This document shows positions 1-10,547 of a stretch of 64,000 bases of DNA, piece after piece. Source of the DNA: Aspidapion aeneum. Its lineage: Eukaryota > Arthropoda > Insecta > Coleoptera > Brentidae. The stretch's first letter is position 1, and the number at the start of each line of letters is the position of its first letter. Under the pieces are notes generated by a model. That model was not told where the DNA came from, did not search any database, and saw only the letters and a list, made by a program, of their open reading frames with translations. The stretch spans positions 9,873,756 to 9,937,755 of the forward strand of contig OY755038.1 in NCBI GenBank assembly GCA_963576565.1, in the 5' to 3' direction. The translations under genes were made by a program, and so were the position numbers.

Positions 1-539
1 GATGTGACGTCAACAAAGTGGAGGATAGTGGCCCTTTCGTTTTGATAGCCCTGCCTGTTCTTCGTCGTGACGTGACCATCAAAAAAAAATCAGCCCCCGA
101 TGTGCATCGTTGTTCGAGACGCGAACCTGGTACATTCTGTATGTAAAGCCGATGACCATACCACGGCACTACCCAGCAGCTAAAAAAAAAATACGTAATA
201 AAAATTTTCTTGTATCTTAAAACGCATTACGAGCGTGACATTTAGCGTGGAATGAATGTGCTGTATTTAAACTAAATCAATTCCTATTTTTGTTTGGCGC
301 AGTGAATAAAATATGCGACAGAAAACTAGATTACGTGTAGGTTGCACTAACTAGAAATGTCATTTATTTTTCTGGGGAAAGAAACAGTGTTAAGTATAGA
401 TATAGGCACAGGATCCTAATTTATGTGCTGGTTATTTATTTCATGTAAGAAAAATATTCTCGACAGCATTTCTGTCAAACTAATACATTTTAGAGGGTAA
501 CTGTCAGACAGAGTTTTGATCAGAGGGCTCGCAAAGGGA
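1..539. other. No gene recognised
   Basis: AT-rich sequence with stops in all frames. A TGACGTCA-like site lies near position 5. No exon, repeat or RNA gene could be supported. Confidence 0.5.
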
Positions 540-1720
540 AATATTGAATTTGATAAAATCAAACAATTTCTCGTGGCTAATCGGGTAAAAAGAAGTTTTT
601 GGTTTCTCTCATATTTTTCCGTGGGTAGCTTAAAAGCTTAACCTCACACGGGTTCAAAATCTAATGGACACCTAATAAGTGTTGATAGTTTACTGTTTCG
701 TCCTTATGGGACTCCTCAGAAGACTGCTTGGGCAATGTGACACCCTTGCGAAGTTAATTAGACGGTTTTGTCTCTAATCCTATGTATGTAGTGAGAAAAT
801 CCTCGCAAGAAGCGCTATCTATCGAGAAACGAGATAAACTAGAACAAGAGCAGGCGAAAATAAACTGCTATTCATATCGTACAATAAATAGATCGATTGC
901 AAATAGAAAGAAACCCTTTGTGACACAGGCCAGAGCAACGCTGATTAGCATTTTTACCCGCCATCAGATGCGAACGTCAATCAGCGGAATTTTTAAGTCA
1001 AATAATACTAGTATTTTTAAGCAAAATAATAAATAATAACTTATTAGGTGTCCATCAGATCTTGGACCCCCGTGAGGTTAAGCTTTCGAGCTACCCACGG
1101 AAAAATATGAGAAAAACAAAAAACTTTTTTTTATCCGATTATCGACGATAACTTGTTTGATTCTTAAATTCACGGGTACTAGATTTCACGCTTATTGTAT
1201 TTGATGTTTAAGGGGGCAAACTTCGCACCAAAACTTACCATCTGACAACATTGGTATCCCATTTTTTGGCCAAATCTTTGTCCTAATAGAAATAGTACTA
1301 AAGTTAGTATTATTTGGCTTAAAAATTCCGTTGATTGACGCTCACTGTCTTGATGACGGGTAAAAATGCAATATGTGTTGATCCGGCCTGAAAGACAAAG
1401 AGCTGTCGTAGGTCACGGACTATAGTTGTTTTCTTTTATTTGCATTCGATCTTTTCTTTGATCGATATTGTATAGCAGTGTTTCGCCTGCTTTTGTTTTT
1501 TGTTTCTCTCGTATCTCGGTAGATGGCGCTTCTTGCTTATAGTATAAGGACGAAACAGTTAACTGTCAACACTTATTAGGTGTCCATTAGATCTTGGACC
1601 CCCGTGAGGTTAAGCTTTCAGGCTACCCACGGAAAAATATGAGTGAAACAAAAAACTCCTTTATTGCCTGATTAGCCACGAAACTTGTTTGATTTTTACA
1701 TTCTCGGGTACGAAATTCCA
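540..1720. repeat. Composite inverted repeat, TE family R1
   Basis: A plus-orientation unit (about 565-1036) is followed by a partial minus copy (1040-1165) and a fuller minus copy (about 1300-1700), so the block is largely self-complementary. Diagnostic pieces are a 'gacacctaataagtgttga' box and a 'ccgtgggtagctt' box with their complements. Further copies lie at 19766-20005 (plus) and 47675-47920 continuing at 48597 (minus). An 84-codon open frame at 782-1036 has no recognisable domain and is probably incidental. The superfamily is unknown; a non-autonomous foldback element is my inference. Confidence 0.75.
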
Positions 1721-2402
1721 CGTTTGTTAGTATTTTTAATCTTCGATGGTTTATTTTTTACATTTGTGGTGTTTTTTCGGACTATATTTATTCAAAATCT
1801 GTAAATACTTCTTTTAGTTTACTTATACTTTCTACTTGTAGTTATTTTAATCGACTTAACAAGCTAAAAGCTTCCCAAGACATTGTGCTTTTGGGACATT
1901 TGGTATAAGGTGAGTGGGTTAATTGATGTATTTTATGAACATTGTTATAAGAGACACAAAACATATCTACAATTAAATCAATAAAGGAACATAAGTAACT
2001 TGTAGATTTCCTACTATATTATTAAATGGGCACTCCGGGTGACGTCATTTCTGCGTTCAACAACTGCCTCTGATTGGTCAGAAACTTACCAGGTAACCTA
2101 TCCTCTACAGACCTTGATTATGACTGTCATCCATTGTCACCCTAAAAATTTTAGTAAGGACCCCAATTTTAAAACCAAATTGGTGTCCCTATGGCTCTAA
2201 TATGTAGTCCACCTTTTGACTAATATTTAAATATTTTGCCTTGTTGTTTTTTGCTTAAAAAACTGCCTAAATCGAATTTGTCGCCTTAAGAGCAAATCTT
2301 GACTTTCCAATTGATTTGAATTGCGAATGTGCATTATTCTTAGAGATAAGAAAGAGCTACAACAATGTGATTCCACTCTCAAGATTGCGATTATTTTTAT
2401 GT
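1721..2402. other. No gene recognised
   Basis: AT-rich spacer. A TGACGTCA motif occurs near 2040 beside a short GC-richer stretch, possibly an old transposon end. No coding signal. Confidence 0.4.
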
Positions 2403-2560
2403 GCATGCGCGCACCCAGAGCGGGGGGGCTAGGGGCACAGTCCCCGAAACCTAAGATTTTTTTAGATAGTTTCCACATTTTTCATAAATAAAAAGATAAA
2501 ATAGGACATTATGAGACCTCTGGCCCCCCCAGACAAACACCTGGGTATGCCACTACTTAT
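2403..2560. mobile_element. Degenerate hAT-type MITE (family H1)
   Basis: G- and C-rich ends flank an AT-rich centre. The internal text (CCCCGAAACCTAAG, then a run ending CCACATTTTTCATAAAT) matches the reverse complement of the well-bounded copies at 14771-14972 and 19075-19265. The ends are eroded and no target duplication is visible. Confidence 0.6.
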
Positions 2561-3112
2561 GTGGGCCCTTATCCTTAAGCTTCTTACAAAGCAGACAACA
2601 AAATGTTACACGCACGGTAAACCAAATATTAGAGAAAGAAAGGTCAATATCAGTGCATTTTGCAAAATTCGTTTCATCCCTTACAAAGGATACCTACAGG
2701 TTCAAATTCTTATGTCTTAAAAATTATTATTATTCTATTACTTTTATTCTTCTGAGATTATAGATATCCAGTATACAGTGGGCTTTGAGTAAAACAATAA
2801 AATGCGTAATCCAAAAACTAATTTTGTTTCCTGTCGGAAGGTTGCTTATAAAAAAACAGATTAAACCCCAACTTTTTCATTATCGCCACTAGCGCCCGAG
2901 TGGACCGTCGTAAAAACTCACATCAGACGTAACAGATTTCCTTCTTGCTATATTATATAATTCTGAGTCCGCGTGTTTGGAAAACATATTTTCTTAATCG
3001 TTATGAAAGCAGGGCTTGTTTACAAGCACGCAAATACCTGCTAAAATTACTTATTATTCACCAAGGGATTTAAAATGAACAATTTTATAGATTGTTTTAT
3101 AACTAATGGCAT
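2561..3112. other. No gene recognised
   Basis: AT-rich sequence. A 69-codon open frame at 2511-2720 overlaps the MITE and carries no motif. Nothing else could be supported. Confidence 0.4.
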
Positions 3113-3200
3113 GAGCACACTCAGGGGGGCCTCGGGCCCGGGCCCCCGAACCTTAGAGTTTTGTAGATATTTTTTATATATTTACACAAAAAATATGGTG
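3113..3200. mobile_element. Fragment of hAT-type MITE family H1
   Basis: A GC-rich stretch (GGGCCCGGGCCCCCGAAC) followed by a TTAGAG..TTTGTAGATA stretch resembles one end of the family at 14771 and 19075. Only one end is present. Confidence 0.45.
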
Positions 3201-3531
3201 TTTGACAGTAGTAAAAAATAAATATATATTTATTTTTAGATATCTCTTTAGGTCTTGGTAATGCTAAAAACAAAACATTTTGTTTAATTTTTTCTCAAAT
3301 TCATAGTTCTTTTAATTAAATAAATTCATTGAATTAAAACAATTAGCCACGTGAGTCAAAACAGGCGGTCTACCAATCAGCTGCGAGTGACGTCACAAAA
3401 CAGTAAACGCCTCGAACGAACCTATTTTCTGTGTTATTTTCTTATGGATGGTAATGTTTGCTTTGGTTTAAATTGCGAATTATCGTCCTAAGTTAGATTT
3501 TATTTTGTGTTTTGCTTATAAAACATTTTCA

Positions 3532-3659
3532 ATGGAAAACGGATGCTCCAAAGCCGATAGCTCCAACTTGCCAATGCTGAAATCCTTTATGGCGGCAGGC
3601 TTCTTTGCCAACAACAGTGATTTTTGTTCTGCGGAATTTAGAAACGTTAAAATGTTGAT
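3532..3659 (+). pseudogene. First exon of a SWIM/YqaJ-type TE-associated protein
   Basis: The ATG at 3532 opens a 42-codon exon ending at a strong donor (GTAAGT at 3660). The peptide has a pattern that I associate with the N-termini of a large insect family carrying SWIM zinc fingers and YqaJ-like nuclease domains: a hydrophobic LKSFMAAGFF segment, then SDFCSAEFRNVK. No downstream exon with a SWIM or YqaJ motif follows, so the gene is truncated. The family assignment rests on N-terminal pattern memory only and could be wrong. The exon structure is directly visible. Confidence 0.5.
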
Positions 3660-3999
3660 GTAAGTATTCGATGATTTGTTTTGTATATACCTAACTGAAA
3701 GTTTTTTTACGATATTCTTCGCCTACATTTACTCATTTAAATTTTGAGGTTAGGTTATATATTTTGCTTTTTTGTTTAATATATTACAATAGGTTCAATT
3801 AAATACCCAATCATTATTATTTTAAGCATTAAGAGACAATCAAAAATTGCTTTTTTAAAACAAAATTTTTTAAATAAATTTTGTTTCAAAGAATTCTTAT
3901 GACCCTTCATAACAAATTTCAAAACACCAAAATTATTATGAAGTGTGCTTTTTAATGTCTATTAATTGGTGGTGTATCTTTCTACGACCTACGACCAGC

Positions 4000-4185
4000 A
4001 ATACTTGAAGTACTGCATAGGTTACACTACATAGTCCTGCGTAGGTACTGCCTAGTCCTGCCTATGCACTGCCTAGTCTTGCATATGCACTTCTCAGTCC
4101 TGCATTTAGCCTGCATGTGCACTTCCTAATCCTACATTTAGATGTACTCCCTAGTCCTGCCTAATAACTGCCTAGCACCGCCTAA
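4000..4185. repeat. Degenerate ~20-bp tandem repeat
   Basis: Eight or so imperfect units built on CTGCCTAGTCCTGC(C/A)TATGCA run across the interval. It lies between the two convergent exons, in what would be intronic or intergenic sequence of the putative element. Confidence 0.8.
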
Positions 4186-4332
4186 AAATTTATACACCTT
4201 TCTGCCTATTATAGTTGTTTACCCCTTGTAATAAACATAACCTCAAAAATTTCATCGTCATTTACAAAATTATTATATATATATTATAGACAACGTGACA
4301 AAAATTAATAGAAACAATTTAATTATACTCAC

Positions 4333-4515
4333 ATCAAAGTGATCATCACAAATGTAAAGTGAAGATATATTAGATAAGGCCCTTGGGTCTCTTCGAGCAA
4401 GTTCTAGCCACTTTTTCTGTTCTTTTACTGCTGTAGGCACATAAATAAATAATTTTTCAGGTGTTTTTATGCTAGTATTCGAACACTAATGCACAACACA
4501 CCACTTACAGGACAT
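4333..4515 (-). pseudogene. THAP zinc-finger first exon with a stop codon
   Basis: Minus-strand ATG at 4515. The frame runs to a GTGAGT donor (4332-4327). It reads as a THAP DNA-binding domain: paired cysteines at the N-terminus, KKWLELARRDPR in the middle, and a terminal C-x2-H-F (YICDDHF). THAP fingers are C2CH DNA-binding modules found in P-element, Kolobok and related transposases. The tenth codon is TAG, exactly where the residue before the second cysteine pair should sit, so the exon is dead as it stands. No later exon is present. Confidence 0.75.
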
Positions 4516-4774
4516 TTTTTTACAAAAAAACAGTAAAAACGCAGACCAAAAACAAATAAACACTTAAATGCCGTGTATCTGTCCGCGAGTTTACTGCGCT
4601 GTGACATCATTGCAACGCCATGCTAGAAATGAGCGTTTCAGCGGCAAATTCAAATCGGAAATTGGAAAACTTGATTCTAAAAGCGCAGTCATGATAAAAT
4701 ATACTATTTTAATAAATTTGCGTAGAAAATTAGGGCTCTATGTATCATTCTAAACTCTTTTCTAAAATTTGTCA

Positions 4775-4900
4775 AATACCCTATTGAAGATATTGGTGGC
4801 GGCCTATATCCAAAGATGGAACGAAAAAGGCTCAATTGATAGATAGATCTGACTCTTCCACTCGTCCAAAGTGAAGTCAAATTGTGTTTAAAATTTGTCA
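4775..4900 (+). mobile_element. 3' tail fragment of a LINE
   Basis: A stretch encoding GG.LYPKMERKRLN-like text followed by GATAGATAGAT resembles the 3' end of the LINE at 47170-47216 (TCCAAAGATGGATTGAAGAA then GATAGA). Only the last ~100 bp are present, consistent with 5' truncation. Confidence 0.45.
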
Positions 4901-5315
4901 GGAACGAATACGTTCCACTTGGCATTGGCATCACAAACTAAACGTGCATCCAAGATGCGAAAAGCAGTTCCATTACAACTCAAACTAGTAATTTATAACC
5001 GAAGTTTTCGAGTGTAATTCACGAGAATAACCGTCCCTAATGTGCCGCAGGATATAAAACACTCTACTAGACATGGGCGTCTCTTTCACGACAGAGGTAT
5101 ATGGGGAATAAGTAATTAGTCAAAATACTCTATTCGTTTTTATTTAAAACTAGGCGTAAATTATTAGAATGCTGCAAATATACAGAAAAAGTGTAGACAG
5201 TTGGCTTCGTCTTATACCTGTTTAACACTGCCAATTAATCCGTGAACTTCTTCATGGATTAATTCATAAATTTATTGAAGTTCATTTTCATTATGCACGT
5301 TAAAAAAATTGTTTT
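4901..5315. other. No gene recognised
   Basis: AT-rich, no domain or repeat recognised. Confidence 0.4.
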
Positions 5316-5412
5316 AGGTGAAAGCAAATTGCTTTGAAGTGAAATAATTTGTGCTTTCCTATTCACCAAAAGAATATTTACTTAATTTAGCACAAAAACT
5401 GTCTTGCCTCTA
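5316..5412. mobile_element. Fragment of CACGGTAAA-type MITE
   Basis: About 95 bp match the 5' portion of the MITEs at 22915-23361 and 61254-61629 (segment GCAAATTGCTTTGAAGT, then TCCTATTCACCAA). The right end is missing. Confidence 0.65.
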
Positions 5413-6861
5413 GGACCATGTTAGACTTTGGATCTACGATTTGTATTAAAAATTTTTGACTTTAAATATAACGTTTTCTTTTTTTTGGTGTCTAATTTAA
5501 CAACAACTGGCTTTTATCATAGCTATGTGCAACTAGAACGCCTACCTCCAAATAAATTTAATGTAAACGTGGAAAGGGACAAGTTGTATAAATATACCAC
5601 TCGACTAAAGCACCCCTAACCGTGGCGTTACACTACAAATAAATTCTTCATTCTCAATTTCCTCAACTATGGACAGCGGAAGATCAGATAATGAAGTATA
5701 AGGTGGTACGAGAAAAGGTCTCTCTTGTAAAAATCGCCTGTTATTATAGACTGGATTTGTAAAAACTAAATACTTGCACTTTAAAACTCTTTTAGTACAA
5801 TTTTTTGAATGAAAAATGCCTCTTTCTCCCTCATCAAAGCAGGATAAGCCACCGCTTCAGTATGGATTTCAAATCTGCACTATCCATCATACGTCCATGC
5901 AGTCAGGTTTCCTACTTTGGAATAGAATACTTATGTTTAAGGAAAGCAGAAAAAGTAAAGAAAAATAAAAAACTTGTAAAAAAGGTTTAGAGCTTGTAAG
6001 TTGGAACACAAGAAATACAATAAAAAAGAACGGGAAGGGCCAAAAGGAGTTCTGGAATTCGTTAAGAAATTAAGAAATATAAAAAAGTAACTGCAAAATT
6101 TTGGCATCGTTTTGTTTTAAACATGATGTTTCGGGTAGTAGGTGTCTATAGTCCTTTTCAAGTGTAAACTAAATAATCCAGCCTGCTAGCACTACTTACT
6201 GAATTATACAATTTTTGGTTATGTTATTTACATGTTATTTTCTTGTCAAGTTCATTAGCGTTTCACTAAAATAATTTTATGTTGTCAGCAGAGAGTGACA
6301 TCAATCAATATGCGGCATATAAGCAAACACATTTGTCCGTCATCCCCTGTATATGTTTGGTCAAAAATCTTTTATTATCCGACGCACCGACACAGGTGTT
6401 ATGTGTAAAGACCTTGCAGCACGGAACTCCTTGAAGAAAACCGATATTTTCCTTCTTTGATTTTGTCTTTAATAAATTTGACTTTGATGAGTTCCACATC
6501 TGAATTTCCTTAAAATATGCCATACATATAGGGTGTCTACTACTGTACTTTTTCGTCCTAAAGTTTTTAAATGTTCACTTTTTTTAAATATTGTTTTCCG
6601 TAGGCATAATCAATTAATTCGGATTAAAAATTGCAGAAGCTTTAAGCCCCTATTATATATCATTCCTGCTTCCTTGTATTATTATTTTTGTAATATAAAG
6701 CATTCTGAGCTTCTTATAAATGTATACGCAATTGTCTTGAGGGCGCCAGATGTGTTAAATAGCCTCTCCTGGCTCGTACCCACGCTACTCCCTGAGGCAA
6801 AGCGGTTTTTTTGGAGAGAGCCCTACAAGTACGTCTTAAAATAAGAACTGTTAAGCTGCAA
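5413..6861. other. No gene recognised; open frames lack motifs
   Basis: Several 60-100 codon frames occur (for example 6533-6844 plus, 6305-6523 minus) but show no domain, no splice context and AT-driven composition. GGGCGCCAGATG near 6740 resembles a retroelement leader but has no partner LTR. Confidence 0.4.
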
Positions 6862-8888
6862 CTCAACGGTAGGCATACGATTTTGCAAAAAAACTGACCA
6901 ACGACCTCTTGTTTATTTATCTCTTTAGCCTAACAGATCCTTCAAGTCCATCAATAAAATTCCGTCTAGGTCTTGAGGAATATAATTTTCATGTATAGGT
7001 CTTTAAAGAGAGAAGACAATGTTAGCGCAGATGCATTGTCTAGAATCACGATATTCTCAGAAGAATTTAAAAGAATGAATGAGAGTGTGATTGCGGTTAT
7101 GACAAGAGCACAGAGCATAAGAAATGAACGATTTACTGAGATAGAATGTGAAGATTCTATGAATGATAGGCCTGATCAACCAAAAGTCGTAGAAATTTTT
7201 AAATTTCCCAAAAAGTGTATTGAATTAGTTTCAACAATTAACAAAAGATGCATCGATGAAATTAAGGAGGTTGTACAATTGTCCACTTAGTTCCACTTTG
7301 TATGTTGACGAAACTTGACTAGTATGACTAAAAAACTGAAAAATGATGAATTTGTAACAATTAAAAATGATGAAAATAAAGATTTTATAAGCTGGCTAGC
7401 GAATAAAATAAAAGATGACTTTACAGATAAGGGCCCTCGTATTTGTATTGTAAAAGGAGTTACAAAAATAGGGTACAAAGACAAAGAAATTGAATTTTTA
7501 AATGATTTTGTTTTATTTCCAACCAGTGGTCATGCAGGTATTTCAAGAATGATTAACACAATTAAAAAATATTATTTTTTTACAGGACTAGATTAGGATT
7601 GTTACTAAATGCGATATTTATCAAAAACAAAACCATATAAATAGGTACATTAAAGAGCCAATCACTTCCACAGCAAGTTCATTCTTTGAAAAAGTTCAGC
7701 TTTATACTAACCTTACAATGTGATCTTACTAAGTACGTAGGTGCTTACCCTTTCAGAACTAAATATGCTGATACTATGACAACATTTTATCTTGAGATAC
7801 GGAATTCCATCTGAAATAGCTATTGACAAAGGTTCGGAATTTTTTATCGGAAACCGTAAAAGGGGTATGTAAATTATTGAAAATTAATCAACTGCAATCA
7901 ACTGTATATCATCACAAAAGTATAGCCGTGTTAGACACCTCTCATAAAATTCTAGAAGCATATGTTAGATCACAGGGGCAAAATTATGATGCAGGGGTGC
8001 GTTTGAAAATTGTCACCCTGTGGTAAAGGTTACACCTGTGCTAGCCCAAAATCGTTCGAAAATGATCACGGTCAAAACGATGACGTCATACACCCGCGTT
8101 CGAAAATCAAAAAGGTGATGACCCAGGGTGCGCCTGATTCACCCCGGACAGAAGCGAGGCGAGATTCACCCGCGATTGCGCACCAGCACTTAGCTTAAAG
8201 TGTTTATTGTTTTTTTATTATTTTGTGTTATATTTCACACACGATTACTGTCTATAACTATTTAGAAAAGTAAAAATACTTTTTAAAAAAGTTAAAATTC
8301 TTAAACTAAATCAAATCCAAATTATGTGTTAACAATCACAATGCGTTCGAAAATTTATAAGGCGATATTTATCCAGGGTAATTTGGCTATTTCGATGACG
8401 TCATCAATATCGCTTTACCCTACCCTCACCTTACCTTCGCCTTTTATTTTCAAACGCACCCCTGCGTGGAGCACATGGATTCGATTTTGGTGTTTTCCTT
8501 ACAACACGACAGTAGATAGAGAGACAACATACACACCTTTTGAGTTAGATTTTGGTAAGGAAGGAAATATACCAGGTAACCTTGTAAAATCCTTAGAACC
8601 TATACAAATTTTGAGAATTACACAATCGAACTGAAATATCGACTTCAGAAAGCTCATTCTGAAACACAGACTAACCTACTAAACTCAAAAACTAAAATAA
8701 AAGACAAGATAAAAACTTAAACCTTATATTCATATATTTTGTTAAAAAACGAAACGGGAGATAAAATTTCAGTCCCTTGTTTTTTGGGACCCCACCCTGT
8801 TATAGAAGAGAAAGGTTTTGATGTAAAAATTTTAGGAAAAAAAGAGAGAGTTGTTCATAAAAACAAAACAAAATTCTACGATATTTAG
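6862..8888 (+). pseudogene. Ty3/gypsy pol remnant: RNase H to integrase
   Basis: In order: the RNase H end (TDQRPL near 6890, then DNVSADALSRI near 7018-7050), the integrase zinc-binding region (HAGISRM, TIKKYYFFTG near 7530-7596, then KCDIYQK near 7610), the core (IPSEIAIDKGSEF near 7805-7840), and the tail (TTYTPFELDFG near 8530, HKNKTKFY near 8850-8880). These make up the C-terminal third of a gypsy polyprotein. Frameshifts and stops occur at several points (for example between 7290 and 7315, and after 7596), and a MITE at 7994-8462 splits the integrase core. No gag, protease or LTR belonging to it is recognised. Confidence 0.88.
7994..8462. mobile_element. MITE inside gypsy integrase
   Basis: Terminal inverted repeats GGGGTGCGTTTGAAAAT and ATTTTCAAACGCACCCC bound a ~470-bp insertion. 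Integrase coding resumes on both sides. Flanking TGCA/TGCG may be an imperfect 4-bp duplication. Internally there are two TGACGTCAT sites (near 8088 and 8397) and further GCGTTCGAAAAT motifs. It encodes nothing obvious. Confidence 0.8.
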
Positions 8889-9300
8889 ATTTAAAAAATT
8901 GTAATTTTTATTTTAGAGTGAACAGTGAACATTTAAATAAGAATAATTTATATAGAATAAATAACATTTATGCATTTTAGGGATATAAAGGATACTTTAA
9001 ATCCCTATTTTTGGGGAAAAAAGTGTTACTTTAAATCCTTAGGGATTTAAAAGATACTTAAAATCCCTAGGGATTTAAAGTAAATTTCTGTGCAATAAAT
9101 GCTAAATTTATTTGAGTATGAGAGTTGTTCATAAAAACAAAACAGAATTCTACGATATTTAGATTTAAAAAATTGTAATTTTCATTTTAGAGTGAACAGT
9201 GAACATTTAAATATGAATAATTTATATGTATTTTATTATACAAGGCATGGAATAAATAACATTTATGCACTTTAGGGATATAAAGGGTAATTTAAATCCC
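8838..9300 (+). repeat. Tandem duplication of gypsy 3' end (offset 281 bp)
   Basis: The segment from GAGAGTTGTTCATAAAAAC through the end of pol and the following AT-rich stretch occurs at 8838-8990 and again at 9119-9280. The first copy lacks ~22 bp present in the second. Both end in a TTTAGGGATATAAAGG motif. Confidence 0.8.
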
Positions 9301-9310
9301 TATGGATTTC
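8985..9310. repeat. GGGATTTAAA inverted motifs, left of Crypton
   Basis: At least four alternating copies of TTTAAATCCC and GGGATTTAAA occur (near 8996, 9030-9080, 9290), some arranged as head-to-head pairs around CCTAGG. The same motif recurs on the other side of the recombinase gene at 10431-10525. Confidence 0.7.
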
Positions 9311-9399
9311 TGTGCAATAAATGCAAAATTTAGAAACTTATTTTCAATAATTTTATTAAAAAATATAACAGAATATGCCTGTAACAAAAGTGTAACAAC

Positions 9400-10109
9400 T
9401 TAATTTCTATTAATATTAACAGTTATGTTTATCCCACTGCAACTAGCCAAGTGAAAAAATGGTAATTTATCATTATTACAGCTGTTATTTTTATTAATTA
9501 AAGTGTTTTGGAAAATTGTAGCTGTTGTCGTTGTTCGTGGCACCGACGATGTCGTTGGTGTTTCATTTTGTACAGTTGAAATCGAAATCTCTGAAGACGT
9601 TTCAGTGGAAGTACCAGTAAAAAGTTGATCTGCCATACTTTTTTCTGGTATAAGGAATTTTCCACATATCCCTCAGCGACGGTGCTACTCTTCCAGCAGC
9701 CATGTCTTTTAAGCAGATCTATGGTTACTCCTGACGACCTTCTAAAACAATGACCAGTGTACAATTATGCATCTGGAAGCCTTAAATATTCGGCAATCTT
9801 GCTTGACAGTTGCCCAATCGTATTCTTGCCCATTGGCTGAGACGTGCATTTCCCATTTTTGTACCCAACGAAAAATCTTGTATAACCTTGTATTGATGGA
9901 GGTCTTAAGGCAATATACCACTTCACCAATCGTACTACATCTGTGGAGTTTTCGTTTGACCGTTTTATAACAAAAGATCAGTCTTTTTCTGTCTTAGTAT
10001 CTCGTAAATTGACCAAAAAGAACGTTTCATAGTCTAGGACATCGGTTTTGTCAAGCTGGCAGAGCTCCTTGCCTCGACAGGCTCCTGACACGCCCATGAT
10101 TAGCACTAC
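9400..10109 (-). pseudogene. Crypton tyrosine recombinase, catalytic exon
   Basis: A minus-strand exon after a good acceptor (intron ends ..GTTCCAG at 10110). It carries the full tyrosine-recombinase signature: the first Arg in GACRGKEL (about 10060), a TKTEK lysine, the H-x-x-R box (GHCFRRSS, about 9755), the Trp in HGCWKSS and the catalytic Tyr in EGYVE (about 9660). A Thr/Ser-rich tail to 9400 follows in another frame. The layout and wording match insect Cryptons, mobile elements that move by recombinase rather than DDE transposase. At least one stop (after TKTEKD) and a frameshift (about 9645) break it. Confidence 0.88.
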
Positions 10110-10255
10110 CTGGAACAAAAATATAAATAAAATAAATAATATAAATAAATAAATAATAAAATAGGTACACCTACAATCTTTTCCAACTAAATAACATGGA
10201 TATATAGACAAAAACTCGGTTGAAAAAAAAAATAAAAAACGTGTAGGTATCTTAC

Positions 10256-10408
10256 CTTTTGCGCCAAAAATTCATGGTCGGGTGCTTTTTCCAGGAAATC
10301 TTTAATGTTGTCACCATCGAGTGTCTTCGACTTTTATGGTTTGTAGCCTTCATTCTGTCGTTTCCAAAAAGCTGTTAGTTTGCTGAATTTGCTAATATCG
10401 ACGCCCAT
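10256..10408 (-). pseudogene. Crypton recombinase, upstream exon
   Basis: The ATG at 10408 opens a 51-codon exon ending at a GTAAG donor (10255). Splicing it to the exon starting at 10109 keeps the reading frame. It matches the Crypton N-terminal pattern: hydrophobic KLTAFWKR, then KSKTLDG and FLEKAPDHEFL. One in-frame TAA lies just before KSKTL. The intron (10110-10255) is about 146 bp and very AT-rich. Family members usually continue further upstream; here the sequence runs into the inverted motif block at 10425. Confidence 0.85.
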
Positions 10409-10423
10409 GTCTGTTGCAATTCC

Positions 10424-10547
10424 TCAGGACTAAAGTGTTTTTAAATCCCTCGACAATTTATAGCCCTCCCGTTGGTCGGGCTCTAAACCTTTTGTCTTGG
10501 GATTTAAAATACCACTTTAGTCCCTAGGTGTATAATGTACTATTATT
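10424..10547. mobile_element. Short inverted-repeat unit right of Crypton
   Basis: About 124 bp with ~25-bp inverted ends: AGGACTAAAGTG plus TTTTAAATCCC at left, GGGATTTAAAAT plus CACTTTAGTCC at right. The middle holds a second small palindrome (GCCCTCCC..GTTGGTCGGGC). It abuts the Crypton start codon and shares the GGGATTTAAA motif with the left flank. It could be a MITE or part of the Crypton terminus. Confidence 0.6.

Larger units (their letters stand above)
3370..4600. mobile_element. Probable deletion derivative of a two-gene DNA transposon
   Basis: Outer segments resemble each other in inverted orientation: TGACGTCAC then CAGTAAAC near 3389 on plus, and TGATGTCAC then CAGTAAAC near 4600 on minus. 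Just inside each end lies a start codon and a short exon with a strong splice donor, and the two exons point at each other (3532-3659 plus, 4333-4515 minus). Only about 670 bp separate them, far too little for two transposon genes, so I infer that the interior was deleted. Precise termini and target duplication were not found. Confidence 0.5.

Noticed and set aside
2020..2100. TGACGTCATTT with nearby GATTGGTC as a host promoter
   Set aside because: CRE and CCAAT-like motifs are present, but no exon follows on either strand.
4000..4185. CRISPR-like array
   Set aside because: Units are ~20 bp, contiguous and degenerate with no spacers; the genome is eukaryotic.
6725..6790. GGGCGCCAGATG as a retroelement primer binding site
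   Set aside because: No LTR end precedes it and it lies upstream of an RNase H remnant, not a gag leader.
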